A stretch of DNA of 64,000 bases from Serripes groenlandicus (GCA_031761405.1 JASEVX010000081.1:62001-126000), one strand, 5' to 3'; counted from the first letter of the stretch, positions 34,648-46,690 are shown. A program made the numbers and translations. Notes: a model not told the origin generated them from the letters alone.

Positions 34648-35705
34648 TCCCTTTCCAATTATAAACAAATCTGCAGCAGACGACTTTGAAAATATCCAGG
34701 CAAAAAATATGGGAAATCTCTTTAAATGAAAGTATAATAGTTTTAAGCAATTTCTTCTTTATGTCACAATGTTTTCAAAATTCAAGACTTTATATGTTGG
34801 AAAGGGCTAAAGACCAACTATTTTCCAGCTTATCCATCCTGGCCATAACTCTTTTCCTCATACGACAATTCTGCAGCAGACGACTTTAAACATATGTTAT
34901 CAAAAAAAAGAAAATCTTTATAATTGAATGGATAACCTATGAATAAAAGTAGAAAACATTGTGGCAAAATGAGAATTTGCTCATTTTGAGCAATTTCTTC
35001 TTTTGTCACTATGTTTTCAAAAGCCTTCTGCTGCATAGGCGTCAGAAGGCGTCTATATGAGGGAAAGTGTTAAAACAACTGAGTCTTTTCACAAATGAAA
35101 CAGCCATATATCCCCTGATATAATCTTCTCCTGTTCGCCCTGCTTTTTTGGGGTTTTATTCTTGTTTCAAAATTATTTCAGTTTTATCACGGCAACAGTT
35201 CATTTATTCATGATCCCTGAGTAAAGAAACCAGAAGGCCTACAAGGCTAGGAAATGTGCCTTACCCAAGGGATGGCCTTCCATGTATTTGAATGACTTAT
35301 ACACATACACTGTTTAGTAATGGCACATATTGCTTGTTATGACCAAACTCTACTTTACCTGGAATATTTCCAAAATGCTTCAGGTGTCAAAATATGTTTC
35401 TATGAAGTAAAAGTTTTACCTCTTTAGAGTGAAAATTGAGTCTTTTTATCCTTTACATTTATTTTAAGAATTTCAGTTAGGTATTTTCCCCCTCAAATTT
35501 GCAGCAAAAGCATTCACCTTTTCCCACATGCAACAAATCTACAGTAGACGACTTAAAAAAGACATTGGGAAAAAAAAAAGGAAAACATTGTGGCAAAAGG
35601 AAAACTTGCTCATAACGCTCATTTATAGAGAGTTTCCATATGTTTTACTTAATGTTTTCAAAGCCGTCTGCTGCAGATATGATGTAAATATTTGGGAAAG
35701 GGTTA
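34648..35705. mobile_element. Three palindromic MITE copies
   Basis: Approximate spans are 34,648-34,808, 34,850-35,072 and 35,509-35,705. Each has CTTTCC...CTGCAG(C/T)AGACGACTT on the left and GTCTGCTGCAGA...GGGAAAG on the right, with a central GAAATTGCTC/GAGCAATTTC stem in the better copies. Confidence 0.65.
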
Positions 35706-35857
35706 AAAGTGGATGAATCTAAAATCAGAATACTGAGACGAATATTTAGAGTACCCCCAACATAGGGCTTAGTTAAGTAATAAGAGAGATATTGTGGGGA
35801 TAAGACCAGTCTACTCCCCGTTATCTATTCTTCAAGTTACATATCACTACAGGATCT

Positions 35858-36102
35858 CTATCGTTTCACCTTGGTTTGTTTATTAACAAGTCCCCTGCCA
35901 ACAACTATACTGACTTTTCTCTTCTCTTTCTTATTTCTGTTCTCTTCCTCCTCTTCATCATCTTCAGAATCTTCTTCCTTAGTCTTCCCCAGTTCTCGAA
36001 GTCTTGATTTTTCTGCTTCTTCTTTATCCCGTCTTTCTTTACGCGATCTAATGACGAGGTCGGCACATGGCTTCAGAGGGGCTGCTTCCACATATTCACT
36101 TC
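35858..36102 (-). CDS. IQ-motif protein, last exon (exon 10)
   Basis: The acceptor TTTTAAAACAG is followed by GA, which completes a Gly codon with the G left from exon 9. The exon encodes about 80 residues beginning SEYVEAAPLKPCADLVIRSR and ending RGLVNKQTKVKR, with TAG at 35,860-35,858. The middle is highly charged: KERRDKEEAEKSRLRELGK, then an acidic run EDSEDDEEEEE and a basic run NKKEKRK. It is likely a disordered or coiled tail. The reading is supported by exact splice phase. No family name can be given from this part. Confidence 0.85.
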
Positions 36103-36119
36103 CTGTTTTAAAAAATAGC

Positions 36120-37715
36120 TAAACGTGTTACCACTGATATACACACATTTTGCAGAAGACAACATTTGTTAACATTGTGACAAAAGGAGAAATCTCTCAT
36201 AATGAGCAATTTCCCCTTTTTCACGATGTTTTCAACTCTCTTCAATAATTATACTTTCATTAACAAAGATCTTCCATATTTAAGCCAATATTCGTCTGCT
36301 ACAGGTTTGTTATATGTGGAAATGTGTTAACCCTTTCCCTCATACGACAATTCTGCAGCAGACGACTTTGAACATATTTCGTCAAAAAATAGAAAATCTC
36401 TATAATTGAATGGATAACCTATGACTAAAAGTGAAAAACATTGTGGCAAAAGAAGAAATTGCTCTTTTTGAGCAATTTCTTCGTTTGTCACTATTTTTTC
36501 ATAATGCCGTCTGCTGCAGAGGCTACATAGAGCGTCTATATGAGGGAAGGGGTTATTTGAGTTATGTCAAGCAATTTAGGGTCTTATTATATACGTGCAC
36601 AGCGAAGACTAAGGTTAGTCTGTATGTATGCAGTCTTACCATAGCCGTCAATGTCTGCCTAATTGAGACGAGGCAACGATATGAATAACTGCCGACAAAG
36701 ACATCTGTGACTTGATCTTTAATGTGTGCTAATGAGCTATTGATAATTAAGAAGATTCTGTAACATTCATTCTTCTTACTCTCACTACCTGAATCACATT
36801 CAAATATTCCTTTAATGATTGCTGCTTCAGACTTTATGAAGCTAGCAAACTTTTAAAAAAAATTAGCAGTTACCACATCATTTATGAAAAGTCTGCAGCA
36901 TACAACTCTTAAAACATCCTGTCAAAAATATTGTATTCCCTATTAACGAAATACAGTTGAAAATATATTGATAAATGGAGAAATTCCTCATCAAGAGCAA
37001 TAACTCCTTTAGCCACCTTATTTTTTTAAGTTGTCTGCTGCAGATGTGTCAAAATGTATCTGTAAGTTGGAATGGGTAAATGGTAGGTATAACAGTTTTT
37101 ATCAAAACATTTCATTGTCAAAATGTTGTCAAAATGTTGTATTCATTGTCAAAATGTTGTATCATGACATCTCAAGCTACTGCAAATGTATAAACTCATA
37201 TTTATTTTGAAATTATATATCAAAATATTCTCTTTCCCAATGGTTTTAGGAGAAAATGGGACAGGATAAGAAATAAATACATAACACGACATTCATTTGA
37301 CCTTGACCTTGACTAGATGTCCTTGGCTCCTGTAATAAGGCCTCTCCTGCAGTTGGCAGCATAAAAAATAAAGATAGATTGATAATGCAATCCATTATAT
37401 TTGCAAGCATAATAAATTAGCTTTTTCTTTCCCAAAATAAAACACTTCAATGGTTTCGTGCAAAACAGTTGAAACAAAAACACTATAAACACAATTTGAA
37501 AAGATTTGCTGGTGTCATGTTTAAACCTTTCCCACATACAACAGATATGCAGCAGACGACTTTGAAAACATACATGGACAAATTGAAAACTCCCTTTAAA
37601 TGAAGGTACAATAATTGAACAGAGTTGAAAACTCAGTTTTGAGCAATTCTTCTTTTGTCGACATGTTATCAAAAAGCCGTCTGCTGCAGAGGCGTCAGAA
37701 AGCGTCAAGAATGGG
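36120..37715. mobile_element. Four palindromic MITE copies in intron 9
   Basis: Spans are about 36,120-36,330, 36,331-36,553 (the best, after TTAA at 36,327-36,330), 36,870-37,075 and 37,525-37,712. The copy at 36,331 has CCCTTTCCCTCATACGAC, TTCTGCAGCAGACGAC, GAAATTGCTC-TTTTT-GAGCAATTTC and GTCTATATGAGGGAAGGGG. Several short open frames here (for example 37,313-37,738 minus) are MITE by-products. Confidence 0.75.
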
Positions 37716-37814
37716 AGATCAGTTTTTTTCCCTGACACAGGTTACCATGGATTTATACCTATTACTGAATTTTTAATGGACTTGTTAAATTTGGAATTTG
37801 GAAGAGTCAACATC

Positions 37815-39038
37815 CAACTAGAAGATGCTTTTTCAAAAAAGTATATGTCTCCCCCATTGTACAGTCATATGGCCATCTGCTCAAATAGGCAAATAAGCCT
37901 GTAAAGTTTGAAGACAGTAGGTCAAAGGATTATTGAGATATCCAGCATTTGATGGCTTTGACCGTTGGCAAGGTGACCCAAAACACAGTATGGGTCATCT
38001 ACTCACATAATCCAATCATATTGTGAAGTTTAAAGACTGAGTCAAAGCGCTCTTGAGATATTGAGCAGAAACAGATTTGAATCTTATAGACCCTGTAACC
38101 TTGACCGTTGACCTAAAGACTTCAAAAACAGTAGTATTCATCTACTCATTGATTCCAACCATCCCATGCAGTTTAAAGCATCTGGATCAAAGGGTTCTTG
38201 AAGTATTTAGTGGAAACATATTTGACTTTTTCAAGTCTCTGTGACCTTGACCTTTAACCCTGTAACTCCAAAAAACAACTAGAATTGTTTTTGCAAAAAA
38301 ACAGATGTCTACCCTCAAATATCTGTCAAAATCTCTCAAACCATTCCAACCTATAAATTTGGGACAGACAGACAGACAGTCGAGACATGGGTTCTGCACA
38401 TCGCCTTGATGAGGTGAACATTTGACCCAAGTTTCATGAAAATCCTTCAAGCCGTCTCGGAGATATGGAGCGGACACGAAATAAAGCCTCAAACCTTTGA
38501 CCTTCAAGTGTGACCTTGACCTTATATTGTCGAGACGCGGGTTCTGCACGTCGCCTTGATGAGGTGAACATGTGACCCAAGTTTCATGAAAATCCTTCAA
38601 GCCGTCTGGGAGATATGGAGCGGACACGAAATAAAGCCTCAAACCTTTGACCTTCAAGCGTGACCTTGACCTTGACCCTATATTGTCGAGACGCGGGTTC
38701 TGCACGTCGCCTTGATGAGGTGAACATGTGACCCAAGTTTCATGAAAATCCTTCAAGCCGTCTGGGAGATATGGAGCGGACACGAAATAAAGCCTCAAAC
38801 CTTTGACCTTCAAGCGTGACCTTGACCTTGACCCTATATTGTCGAGACGCGGGTTCTGCACGTCGCCTTGATGAGGTGAACATGTGAGCCAAGTTTCATG
38901 AAAATCCTTCAAGCCGTCTTGGAGATATGGAGCGGACACGATTTCGGACAGACAGACAGACAGACAGAAGGACAGACAGACAGACAGACGCCCAGGACAA
39001 AAACAATATATCTCCCCTGTATACAGGGGGAGACATAA
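37815..39038 (-). mobile_element. Hairpin-ended tandem-core element(s), GTCTCCCCC type
   Basis: On the minus strand the 5' end is TTATGTCTCCCCCTGTATAC (stem-loop) at 39,038. A (GTCT)n tract and four 150-156 bp units follow (CGAGAC at 38,381, 38,531, 38,687 and 38,843). One 3' end lies at about 38,277 and a second at 37,815 (GGGGGAGACATATAC, a stem-loop of A and T runs, then CTAGTTG), so two copies are nested or in tandem. Because 156 is divisible by three, a 250-codon minus-strand frame (38,187-38,939) stays open; its repeating peptide is not a gene. Confidence 0.7.
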
Positions 39039-39524
39039 TAAGGGTCACCTACTCAAGTAGTCTAATCATCCTGTAAAATTTGAAGATTCTTTGACAAATG
39101 TTTTTTTTAGGTTTTGAGACAAAATATATTTTGACCTTTAAGACCCATGTGACCCAAAAACAAATAGGGATTATATACTTAATAAGTCTTATCATCCTAT
39201 GAAGTTTGAAGATTCTGGGTAAAGATTTCTTTAGAGTGAGTCGGAAAGGGATCTGACATTTATGGCCCCTGTACATTGATCTTTGACCACCAAAACAAAT
39301 GGAATCTTCTTCTCAATAAGACCAATCATCCAAGTTAAAAGACTCTTGGGTACTCATGTGGAACTCCTGTTAACCAAGTGTGACGTATGGACAGATAGAC
39401 AGACAAACAGGACAAATACAATCAATCTATTTATGCACTTATCACACAATGTCACGGTTCATACACAACATTCACATGCCGAAACAACAATCAAATCAAC
39501 CAATTTAGTGATTCACATTGACCC

Positions 39525-39795
39525 TTTCCCACATGCAGTTGCATTTTGAGATAATAGCAACAGTCCTATTTTGAAAACATTGTGATTTCATGATTAATTT
39601 ATTTTTTTAACCACAATGGTTTTTTTCCATATTTATTCAATATTTGTGATTTCATGATTTTTTTACCACAATGTTTTTTTCTATATATTTATTCAATAAT
39701 TGTGATTCCATGTATAAAGATTTTTCCAGATTATGGCCTGATGGTTTTCAAAGACATCTTCTGCAAAATTGTTATATATGTTTGAAAAGGTTAAA
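39525..39795. mobile_element. Diverged palindromic MITE
   Basis: TTTCCCACATGCAGTTGCAT on the left and GTTATATATGTTTGAAAAGG on the right enclose ACCACAATG repeats. Strongly decayed. Confidence 0.45.
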
Positions 39796-39851
39796 TAATT
39801 CCCCATATCCTTGACAACTTCGAATCATAATAGGATAAATTAGTTTGTTTG

Positions 39852-40082
39852 GCGATTTATGCCACTTTCAACCTTTTTACAGTTATATCGCATAGTTTCA
39901 TTGGAAATATACCAGTTCTACTGGCAAACTATCCTAACACCAGCAAGCCCTTCGCAATGTTAACCCCCAGTCCTGAGTGCCAAGGACGGAAACACATCAC
40001 AACCATTTCCAAAGTCTTTGGTATGACCTGCGATCTCCCACTACCGAGGCTGACACACTACCAACACATCACCAAGGTGGTT
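39852..40082 (-). mobile_element. tRNA-derived SINE, diverged copy
   Basis: On the minus strand it reads GATGTGTTGGTAGTGTGTCA, GTGGGAGATCGCAGGTCATA, AATGGTTGTGATGTG, CCTTGGCACTCAGG, then CCAGTAGAACTGGTATATTT and GCGATATAACTG: the same order as the SINE at 12,203. The 110-codon plus-strand frame here (39,849-40,181) is a by-product. Confidence 0.75.
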
Positions 40083-40186
40083 ATAATAGTCTATCAGTTA
40101 ATACCAAAAATCGTGTTTGTTACCTTCTTCCATACAGAATCAATTAACAAAATAAAAACCACCAAACACCATGCTTTCTGACTTAC

Positions 40187-40238
40187 CAATCATTGTCACT
40201 CCTTCATCTGGTTCACAATGGAAAGTGAAAAAGTTCAT
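40187..40238 (-). CDS. IQ-motif protein, exon 9
   Basis: Encodes MNFFTFHCEPDEGVTMI plus the first base of a Gly codon, ending at a strong donor (ATTG|GTAAGT) that joins exon 10 in phase. The start is uncertain. The only nearby AG is ACAAG just before ATG (exon start 40,238), with no pyrimidine tract, and it lies three bases from a MITE copy. Exon 8 ends with two spare bases, which this start cannot accept, so either an exon is missing between 40,240 and 44,484 or the true acceptor was displaced by the MITE. Confidence 0.6.
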
Positions 40239-40240
40239 CT

Positions 40241-40745
40241 TGTTTTTACCACATACAGATACATTTTTACACAAAACATGATCATGAAAAAAGGACAAAA
40301 TGCTTTTTTTCCACAATGTTTTCAGCTCTTTGATAATTGTTCAATCATTTTGGAGATTTTCAAATACTTTTGCCTGAGACATTCTAAAATAGGTCTGCTT
40401 TAGATTTGTTGTATGTGGGAGAATTTAATAACTTCCTACATAAAGTTCTGCTGCACAGAACTTTGAAAACATTTGTTTAGCCCTTTCCTACATGTAAACC
40501 CTTTTTGACGCCTCTGCAGCAAACAACTTTTGAAAAAATTGTGTTAAAAAGAGAAATTACTCAAAATTAATCATTTTTTCCATTGCCACAATGTTTCAAG
40601 ATCTTTTAAAAGTAACTTTTTCTCTTATATATAGACTTTCCATACCAGATGTTTTCAATGTTGTCTGTAACTGAATGGTTGTCTGTGGAGAGGTTATAGT
40701 TATCTACAACTGCAGATGAATCAAAATGCATCTGCATTTGAGTAA
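40241..40745. mobile_element. Two palindromic MITE copies beside exon 9
   Basis: 40,241-40,430 (TTTACCACATACAGATACAT to GTATGTGGGAGAATTTAA) and 40,475-40,745 (TTTCCTACATG...GACGCCTCTGCAGCA to CTGCAGATGAATCAAAATGC). Confidence 0.55.
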
Positions 40746-42327
40746 TGTTAACCTATTATCTGAAATCTATTCTTTAGAATCTTCCAAACTGATATCATCT
40801 TTACAAAACAATATCTCAACAAATACAAATCTATTTTTTGAGATTGCTGATGAGTTACAGACAGTTCTTCTTAAATTGAAACAATAATTTTCAAAAATCT
40901 CCGACTGCAAATGTCAGCTAGAGGTATTCCATGTCTTTACAACTGTACAAAGACCGAGAGACATTTAAGTAAGTCATTTGATATTTCACTGCGGATTCCT
41001 GTGATACTTTTTTTTTAGGAAAACAAAAATTGTGTCTATAAATTAGTTTGGAAACCAATTATGTATTCAAGTGTCTGAAAATGTTGGTAATAATCATTTA
41101 TTATTTCACTTCCGATTCAGTTGACAATTTTAACCCTTACCGTGCTGAGACCACCATTTGATGGTCTGACGTGACGTTAACCCGAGCCGTGCTGAAACCA
41201 CCATTTGATGGTCTGGCTACTGAGAATCAGTGGGTGGAGTTCATTTGTGAAATAAAAGCATTTCATGCATACATTTCACCGAAAAAAGGTAGATGAAGTA
41301 TCTAATTTGATAAAGGACTTCATATATTATGTTTACAGAAGTGAATATGGTAAAATTATCACAAAAACAAGGTAAAACGGTGACCTCTAACAAAAAAATG
41401 TCGGACATCGTAATACGCGATTCTGGAAAATCCCGTAGCGAAATTTGAAACATGAATACATTGATATTCATGCTGCTGAATATGTATTTTGCTGTTTTTT
41501 CATGTGGTGTTTTCTTAAAACTTTTTAATTTTGTGATTTGTATCGATATCTTGAACAAAATAAGCTTTTATGACCAAAACAAAAAGTGAAAAAAAGGTGT
41601 GTGCTATTTTTAGGACACGTATCTTATTTACTGAACACAGTGGTTTGAAAAAGTGTTTTATTTAACAATATCATACAAATGTTTCATCCCAGTCTGACAT
41701 TTATATTGTTTATTCTCTTAAATTTTTGAAAATATGACAACAACGAATGTTTCTGCTATTAAAATAAACTTATTGTTATGAAAAATCAGTTATGAAAAAT
41801 GAGTGTCTATATTTAGATCAGGCATTTGCCTGGCTTCCGGTATAATAAATTGACCTAGTTCAATGTTTTGAAATAATACCGATTTGTTATATTTACAAAA
41901 ACAATTGACAGTTGCAACATCCAGAATACAACATTGGATGAATCGTACTAGCTTATTTTAGGACTTCAAGTTTTAAAAGTTTAATAAATGTATCTTTATC
42001 AACAAGAGGTCGTATTTTACATTAACATTTTGGATTGAAAAGTTTGAGGGCGCCATATTATTCTCAACCAACATTCAACTTGCTGAAATGTGAACTTGTC
42101 TTTTCTTCTTCTTAACTAAATTAATGTTTAGTCTTATCAATATAAGAATTCAGCACTGGTGTGTTTTCTCATCATTTGATTTTGAATTTGACATTTTCAT
42201 CTCTAGTTTATCTGTTCAATTTTTAGCTTACATAAACTGAGCCAATTAGGCTTAAGTCAACAAACTGAAACTATATAAAAAAATCTCTTTCTTTAATCAA
42301 CTTACCTTTAATTAATCAATCCAAGTA
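40746..42327. other. Intronic sequence without recognisable features
   Basis: A 50-bp tandem pair with CCACCATTTGATGGTCTG occurs at 41,132-41,216. A 105-codon minus-strand frame at 41,241-41,558 has no motif. No exon with both splice sites in the needed phase was found. Confidence 0.4.
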
Positions 42328-42577
42328 AAAACAAGCAAATTCAGAGAATCATGGTCCCCCGCCAGGGTCAAGGTACCTTCACAAGGTAAAAAAAATTGGT
42401 ATTGATGGAAAGGGGTTGTCACAAGGAATACACATGTGAAATATGAAAGCAGTACCTATTACGGTTCAGAAGTTATGACCAAGGTTAAAGTTTTTGTGAC
42501 AGCGTGACTGACGGACGGACTGACTGACGAATGAGAAATAATAGTCCCCAGCTTTCGCTAAAAGCGGGGGACAACAA
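42328..42577 (-). mobile_element. Hairpin-ended element, GTCCCCCGC type
   Basis: Minus-strand 5' end TTGTCCCCCGCTTTTAGCGA (stem-loop), (GTCA/GTCC)n, one core unit (GTGTATTCCTTGTGACA type), then 3' GGCGGGGGACC, stem-loop ATTC-TCT-GAAT and GCTTGTTT. Confidence 0.65.
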
Positions 42578-43235
42578 GTGTCCGAGTCACTTTTTAAATG
42601 GTTAATCCCACTAGTGCATCCAATTTATTTATGTTTATATATTATGCAAACTCATAACTGGTGCATTCTTTAAATATAACTAGATCTAGTTTGAAGTAAC
42701 TTTTTAAAATTCCACAGCAATCCATATATTTCTTTAAAACACTCTTCAAGCCTGTGTAAAGTGTCAAGGCCTTGGGATTTGACCTATAAATAGTCACATG
42801 TTGTGTAGGAGCTATGACATCATCAGTGAGTGGAGTGAGATTTTACACAGAATCTATTTAAAGTTAGCCAAGTAAAATTTTACTTCTAAACAAACACTTA
42901 CAGTGTTTATAATGAGTTTAAATATTTTTGTTCAGTGATTTTTAAAATAAGGGGCATTGAAAGATTTGTTTTCAATATTTGTAATTGAAAATATTTAGTA
43001 AATAATTACTAATCTTATATATCTGGTATTTCAATTTATTTTAATGGTATAATGATCTAACATGTATATGCAAAAACCAATTCAAATATTATATGTGCAT
43101 TGTCTGATCTTGATCTACACAACTAAATAGTAATGGTAAATACAAAATAGATATTACCAGAGATTATTTAACTTTAAAGATCTGTGATATAACAAAGAAG
43201 AGTACAGTTCTTTATGGATAATTGCATAGTTATAT

Positions 43236-44247
43236 AATTATGCCCCCTTCAAAGAAGAGGGGTATATTGCTTTACACATGTCGGTCCGTCGGTAGACCAA
43301 AGCTTGTCCAAGTGATAACTCAACAATGCCTGGACCTATGGTCCTCAAACTTAATTTGGAGGTTGGGGATGACCAGTAGACGAACTCTACATATTTTGAG
43401 GTCATCAGGTCAAGGTCACAGTGACCTTGAATGCGAAAAGCTTGTCCAAGTGATAACTCGACATTGCCTGCACCCATGGCCCTCAAACTTGACATGGAGG
43501 CTGGGCCTGACCAGTAAATGACCCCTATTGATTTTGAGGTCAGTGGATTAAAGGTCAAGGTCACAGTTACCTTGAACCTGACAAGCTTGTCTGAGTGATA
43601 AATCAACATTGCCCCAACCCATGGCCCTCAAACTTGACATGGAGGCTGAGGTGACCAAAAGAAGCCCCTATTGATGTTGACGTCATTGTGTCAAAGGTCA
43701 AGGTCACAGTGACCTTGAACGCAAAAAGCTTATCCTAGTGATAACTTGACATTGGCTGCACCCATGGCCCTCAAACTTGACATGGAGGCTGGGGGTGACC
43801 ACTAGATGACCCCTATTGATTGTGAAGACATCAGGTCAAACATAAAGGTCACCGACCTTGAATGCAAAATTTTGTCCGAGTGATAACTCAAGATTGCGTG
43901 CATCCATGACCATAAAACTTAACATGGAGGCTAGGGGTGAACAGTAGATGACCCTTATTGTGAGATAACTAAACAATGCCTGGAGCTTTAGTCCTCAAAC
44001 TTGACTTGTAGGTTTGGCCTGACCAGTAGATGGCCCCTTTTGATTTTGAGGTCATCAGGTCAAAGGTACAAAACCTTGTCAGAGTGATTACTCCACATTG
44101 CCTGCATCCATGGCCCTAAAGCTTGACATGGAGGCTGAAGGTGACCAGTAGATGACCTCTATTGATTTTGAGGTCATCAGGTGAAAAATTGTCCCAAATA
44201 TTCCTGGGGGGAGGAGGGGGCATAATGTTTGACAAACATCTCTTGTT
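43236..44247 (+). mobile_element. Hairpin-ended tandem-core element, best example
   Basis: Plus-strand 5' end TTATGCCCCCTTCAAAGAAG (stem-loop with GAGGGG). The core is about six units of 138-145 bp, each with GTCCAAGTGATAACTC, CCATGGCCCTCAAACTTGAC, TGGAGGCTGGG and AGGTCAAGGTCACAGTGACC. The 3' end is GGGGGCATAAT, stem-loop GTTTG-AC-AAAC and ATCTCTTGTT. Both subterminal repeats, core and terminal stem-loop are present in order. No protein is encoded. Confidence 0.75.
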
Positions 44248-44483
44248 ATGGTCAAAGTTTGATAGACATATTTATGCAATAAGAATTAACTTTACACACA
44301 AAATAATGATGACTATCTAGACAGAGTTTCACAATTGTCAAATCCTCCCTGCATGATGATTCCATACATATTAATTGGAGGGGATTAGAGCTATGGTCAG
44401 TATGTCAGATATATTTATACTTGTTTGGTATTCTATGCAACTTACAACATACATTAATTCCTACAGACATAATATGGCGTTAC

Positions 44484-44571
44484 CTTGGTTTATTACCAAT
44501 AATGTGCCAAGGAGGGAAGACTACCATGCCATAGTCTTTGATGTGACCATCCCATGCAGTGATCAAATCAC
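44484..44571 (-). CDS. IQ-motif protein, exon 8, with a GG acceptor
   Basis: Encodes GDLITAWDGHIKDYG, then MVVFPPWHIIGNKP plus AG of a split codon, ending at CAAG|GTAACG. Starting at 44,571 the first bases GT complete the codon begun by the G left from exon 7, giving AKKLI-GDLITAW, so phase and length (2+84+2) fit exactly. The two intron bases before it read GG, not AG, after a good pyrimidine tract (TTTTTCCTATCT). A canonical in-frame alternative is CATCAAAG|AC (exon start 44,535), which would drop 12-13 residues. Confidence 0.7.
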
Positions 44572-44764
44572 CCAGATAGGAAAAATAAATAAAAAAAATC
44601 ATGATTTTTAACTCTTTTTTTAAAAAAAATAAGATTCAAGAAAATTGGTAGATAGATTTCTATATGCATAGACCTTTCTAGCAGAAACATGTGATGTGCA
44701 TAACCTTCAGATTGCCCTACATACACATTACTACAATAATATGACATAGCAAGTTTGTGCCCAC

Positions 44765-44985
44765 CACTTAACCCTGCAACAAATCTGCAGCAGACAACTT
44801 TATAAATATCTAGACAAAAAAAGTGGAAAATCTCTGTGAATGCAATTATAATTTTTAAGGAATTTAAAACAAAAAAATATGTTATATTTCTATCATTGAC
44901 AGAGGCAGAAAATAGAGTACAACTCATCGTGGCAAAAAGAGATGTTTTCAAACATGCTCTGAATGTTTGAAAGGGATTAATGAAA
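44765..44985. mobile_element. Diverged palindromic MITE
   Basis: ACCCTGCAACAAATCTGCAG and CAGACAACTTTATAAATATC on the left, CTGAATGTTTGAAAGGG on the right. Confidence 0.5.
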
Positions 44986-45119
44986 TGGAGTTTTTGATAA
45001 TTCAAAGTATAAGGACTTGGTTTAAAAAAAAAATGGGTTAACATTTTGGCATATGTTCCTTTAATCAAAGTTTATAATTGCATATGTCAAGTGATTTCAA
45101 AATGTATTCATGTCTGTTG

Positions 45120-45670
45120 ACAACAGGACACAGTCTATTTCTTCTGATTATGATCTTGAAGTGTGACCTTGACCATAGAGCTACAGCATTGGTTTTGTAT
45201 GCAACAAAGTACTCATATTGTTAAAGTTAGCAACTATGCCAAGAACTTTAAAATGTCTGTAGCATTTGACATTGAAATGTGGCATTAACCTGTGAGTTGC
45301 AACCCTTATTTGCATTAAAATGAACATTTATACAAAATTATTTGGAGGGAAAAAATGCTTATATTGGTACAAGTTAATGCCCTGACAAGCTTGTTTTAAC
45401 CTGATTTGACATTTGACCTTGATGCATGACCTTGACCTGTGAGTTACAACTCTTGTATGTGAAACACTGTCTCATAAACATTAACATTAGTGCATAATTA
45501 TCTGAAAATATGTAAGTTGAAGTTGAAAAAATTATGAATAGTTATATTTTCGCTTGTTTTTAAACTTTGACCTTAAAGTGTGACCTTGACCTTCAGCTGT
45601 CAGCCTAAGTGTTGCAAATAATAAACTGCCCCATTAAGATAAATAATTGTACCAAGTGATTTGAAAATAC
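45120..45670. repeat. Degenerate tandem core, about 150-200 bp units
   Basis: GTGTGACCTTGACCATAGAG, GCATGACCTTGACCTGTGAG and GTGTGACCTTGACCTTCAGC mark three to four diverged units. No termini were identified. Confidence 0.6.
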
Positions 45671-45934
45671 ATAAATGTGTTAAGAAGTTAAAGAGATAAT
45701 TGTTTTATATATAATTTTTTCAAAGTCATTCAAAACATCGTTTTTTTAAATCTGCAGGAAACAAATTTAGAAGCTTTTCATGAGCAATTTAATTTCAACT
45801 CTTCTGGCCTAGGTTTCCATGCCAATATCTTGAAAACATATACACTTCATACATCACTGATAAAAAACTGTGTCAATAACTCAACAGCTCCATACCTATA
45901 TGGATGAAATAGAAATCTTCTTTTTTACTCTTAT

Positions 45935-46690
45935 TTGGGTTGCCATGGTAACTGTATCTGACACCATAAAGTCTTCATTGCAACAAGAGTTCCAAAATTC
46001 AATTATGGCATCACTAGCCAAATAATTTTCATTTTAATAATTTCTATCAAAAGAATAGCCCATTAATTAGAATAGAACTTCACTTAAAAAGTATTCAAAA
46101 TTACTGCTCTTTGAAGCCTCATTAGAACATATTTAGAATGTTAGCAGGTGCAAATTGATCCTATTTTCTTTCGATGAGAATTCAACGCAGATAACTTGGC
46201 AACATGTTTAACAAAATACATAGCAGATTAAACAAGAAATCAGTTGGTCAGCAGCTCTGCAGCCACTTGTGTGAGGCAGAACCTTCTATTAAGCATGTGT
46301 CTAGGTTGCCATGGAAACTGTATCTGACACCATAACGTTTTTATTGCAACAAGAGTTCCAAAATTCAATTATGGCATCACTAGCCAAATATTTTTCATTT
46401 TAATAATTTCTATCAAAATAATAGCTCCTTAATTAGAATAGAACTTCACTTAAAAAGTATTCAAAATAAATGTTCTTTGAAGCCTCATTAGAACATATTT
46501 AGAATGTTAGCAGGTGCACATTGATCCTATTTTCTCTCGATGAGAATTCAACGCAGATACCTTGGCAACATGTTTAACAATATACATAGCAGATTAAACA
46601 AGAAATCAGTTAGTCAGCAGCTCTGCAGCCACTTTTGTGAGGCAGAACCTTCTATTAAGCATGTGTCTTGGTTGTCATGGTAATGGCTAG
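45935..46690. repeat. 366-bp tandem duplication
   Basis: ACTGTATCTGACACCATAA occurs at 45,951 and 46,317, and the intervening 366 bp are repeated almost base for base up to about 46,660. A short third start (GGTTGTCATGGTAA) follows. High similarity points to a recent event. Confidence 0.85.

Noticed and set aside
35871..36122. Ser-rich plus-strand frame
   Set aside because: Antisense shadow of the Glu/Asp-rich last exon of the IQ gene (GAA/GAG codons read backwards as TTC/CTC).
38187..38939. 250-codon minus-strand frame with a repeated peptide
   Set aside because: It is the 150-156 bp core of a hairpin-ended element, open only because the period is a multiple of three.
39849..40181. 110-codon plus-strand frame
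   Set aside because: It lies over a SINE in reverse and exon 9 of the IQ gene in antisense; no independent support.
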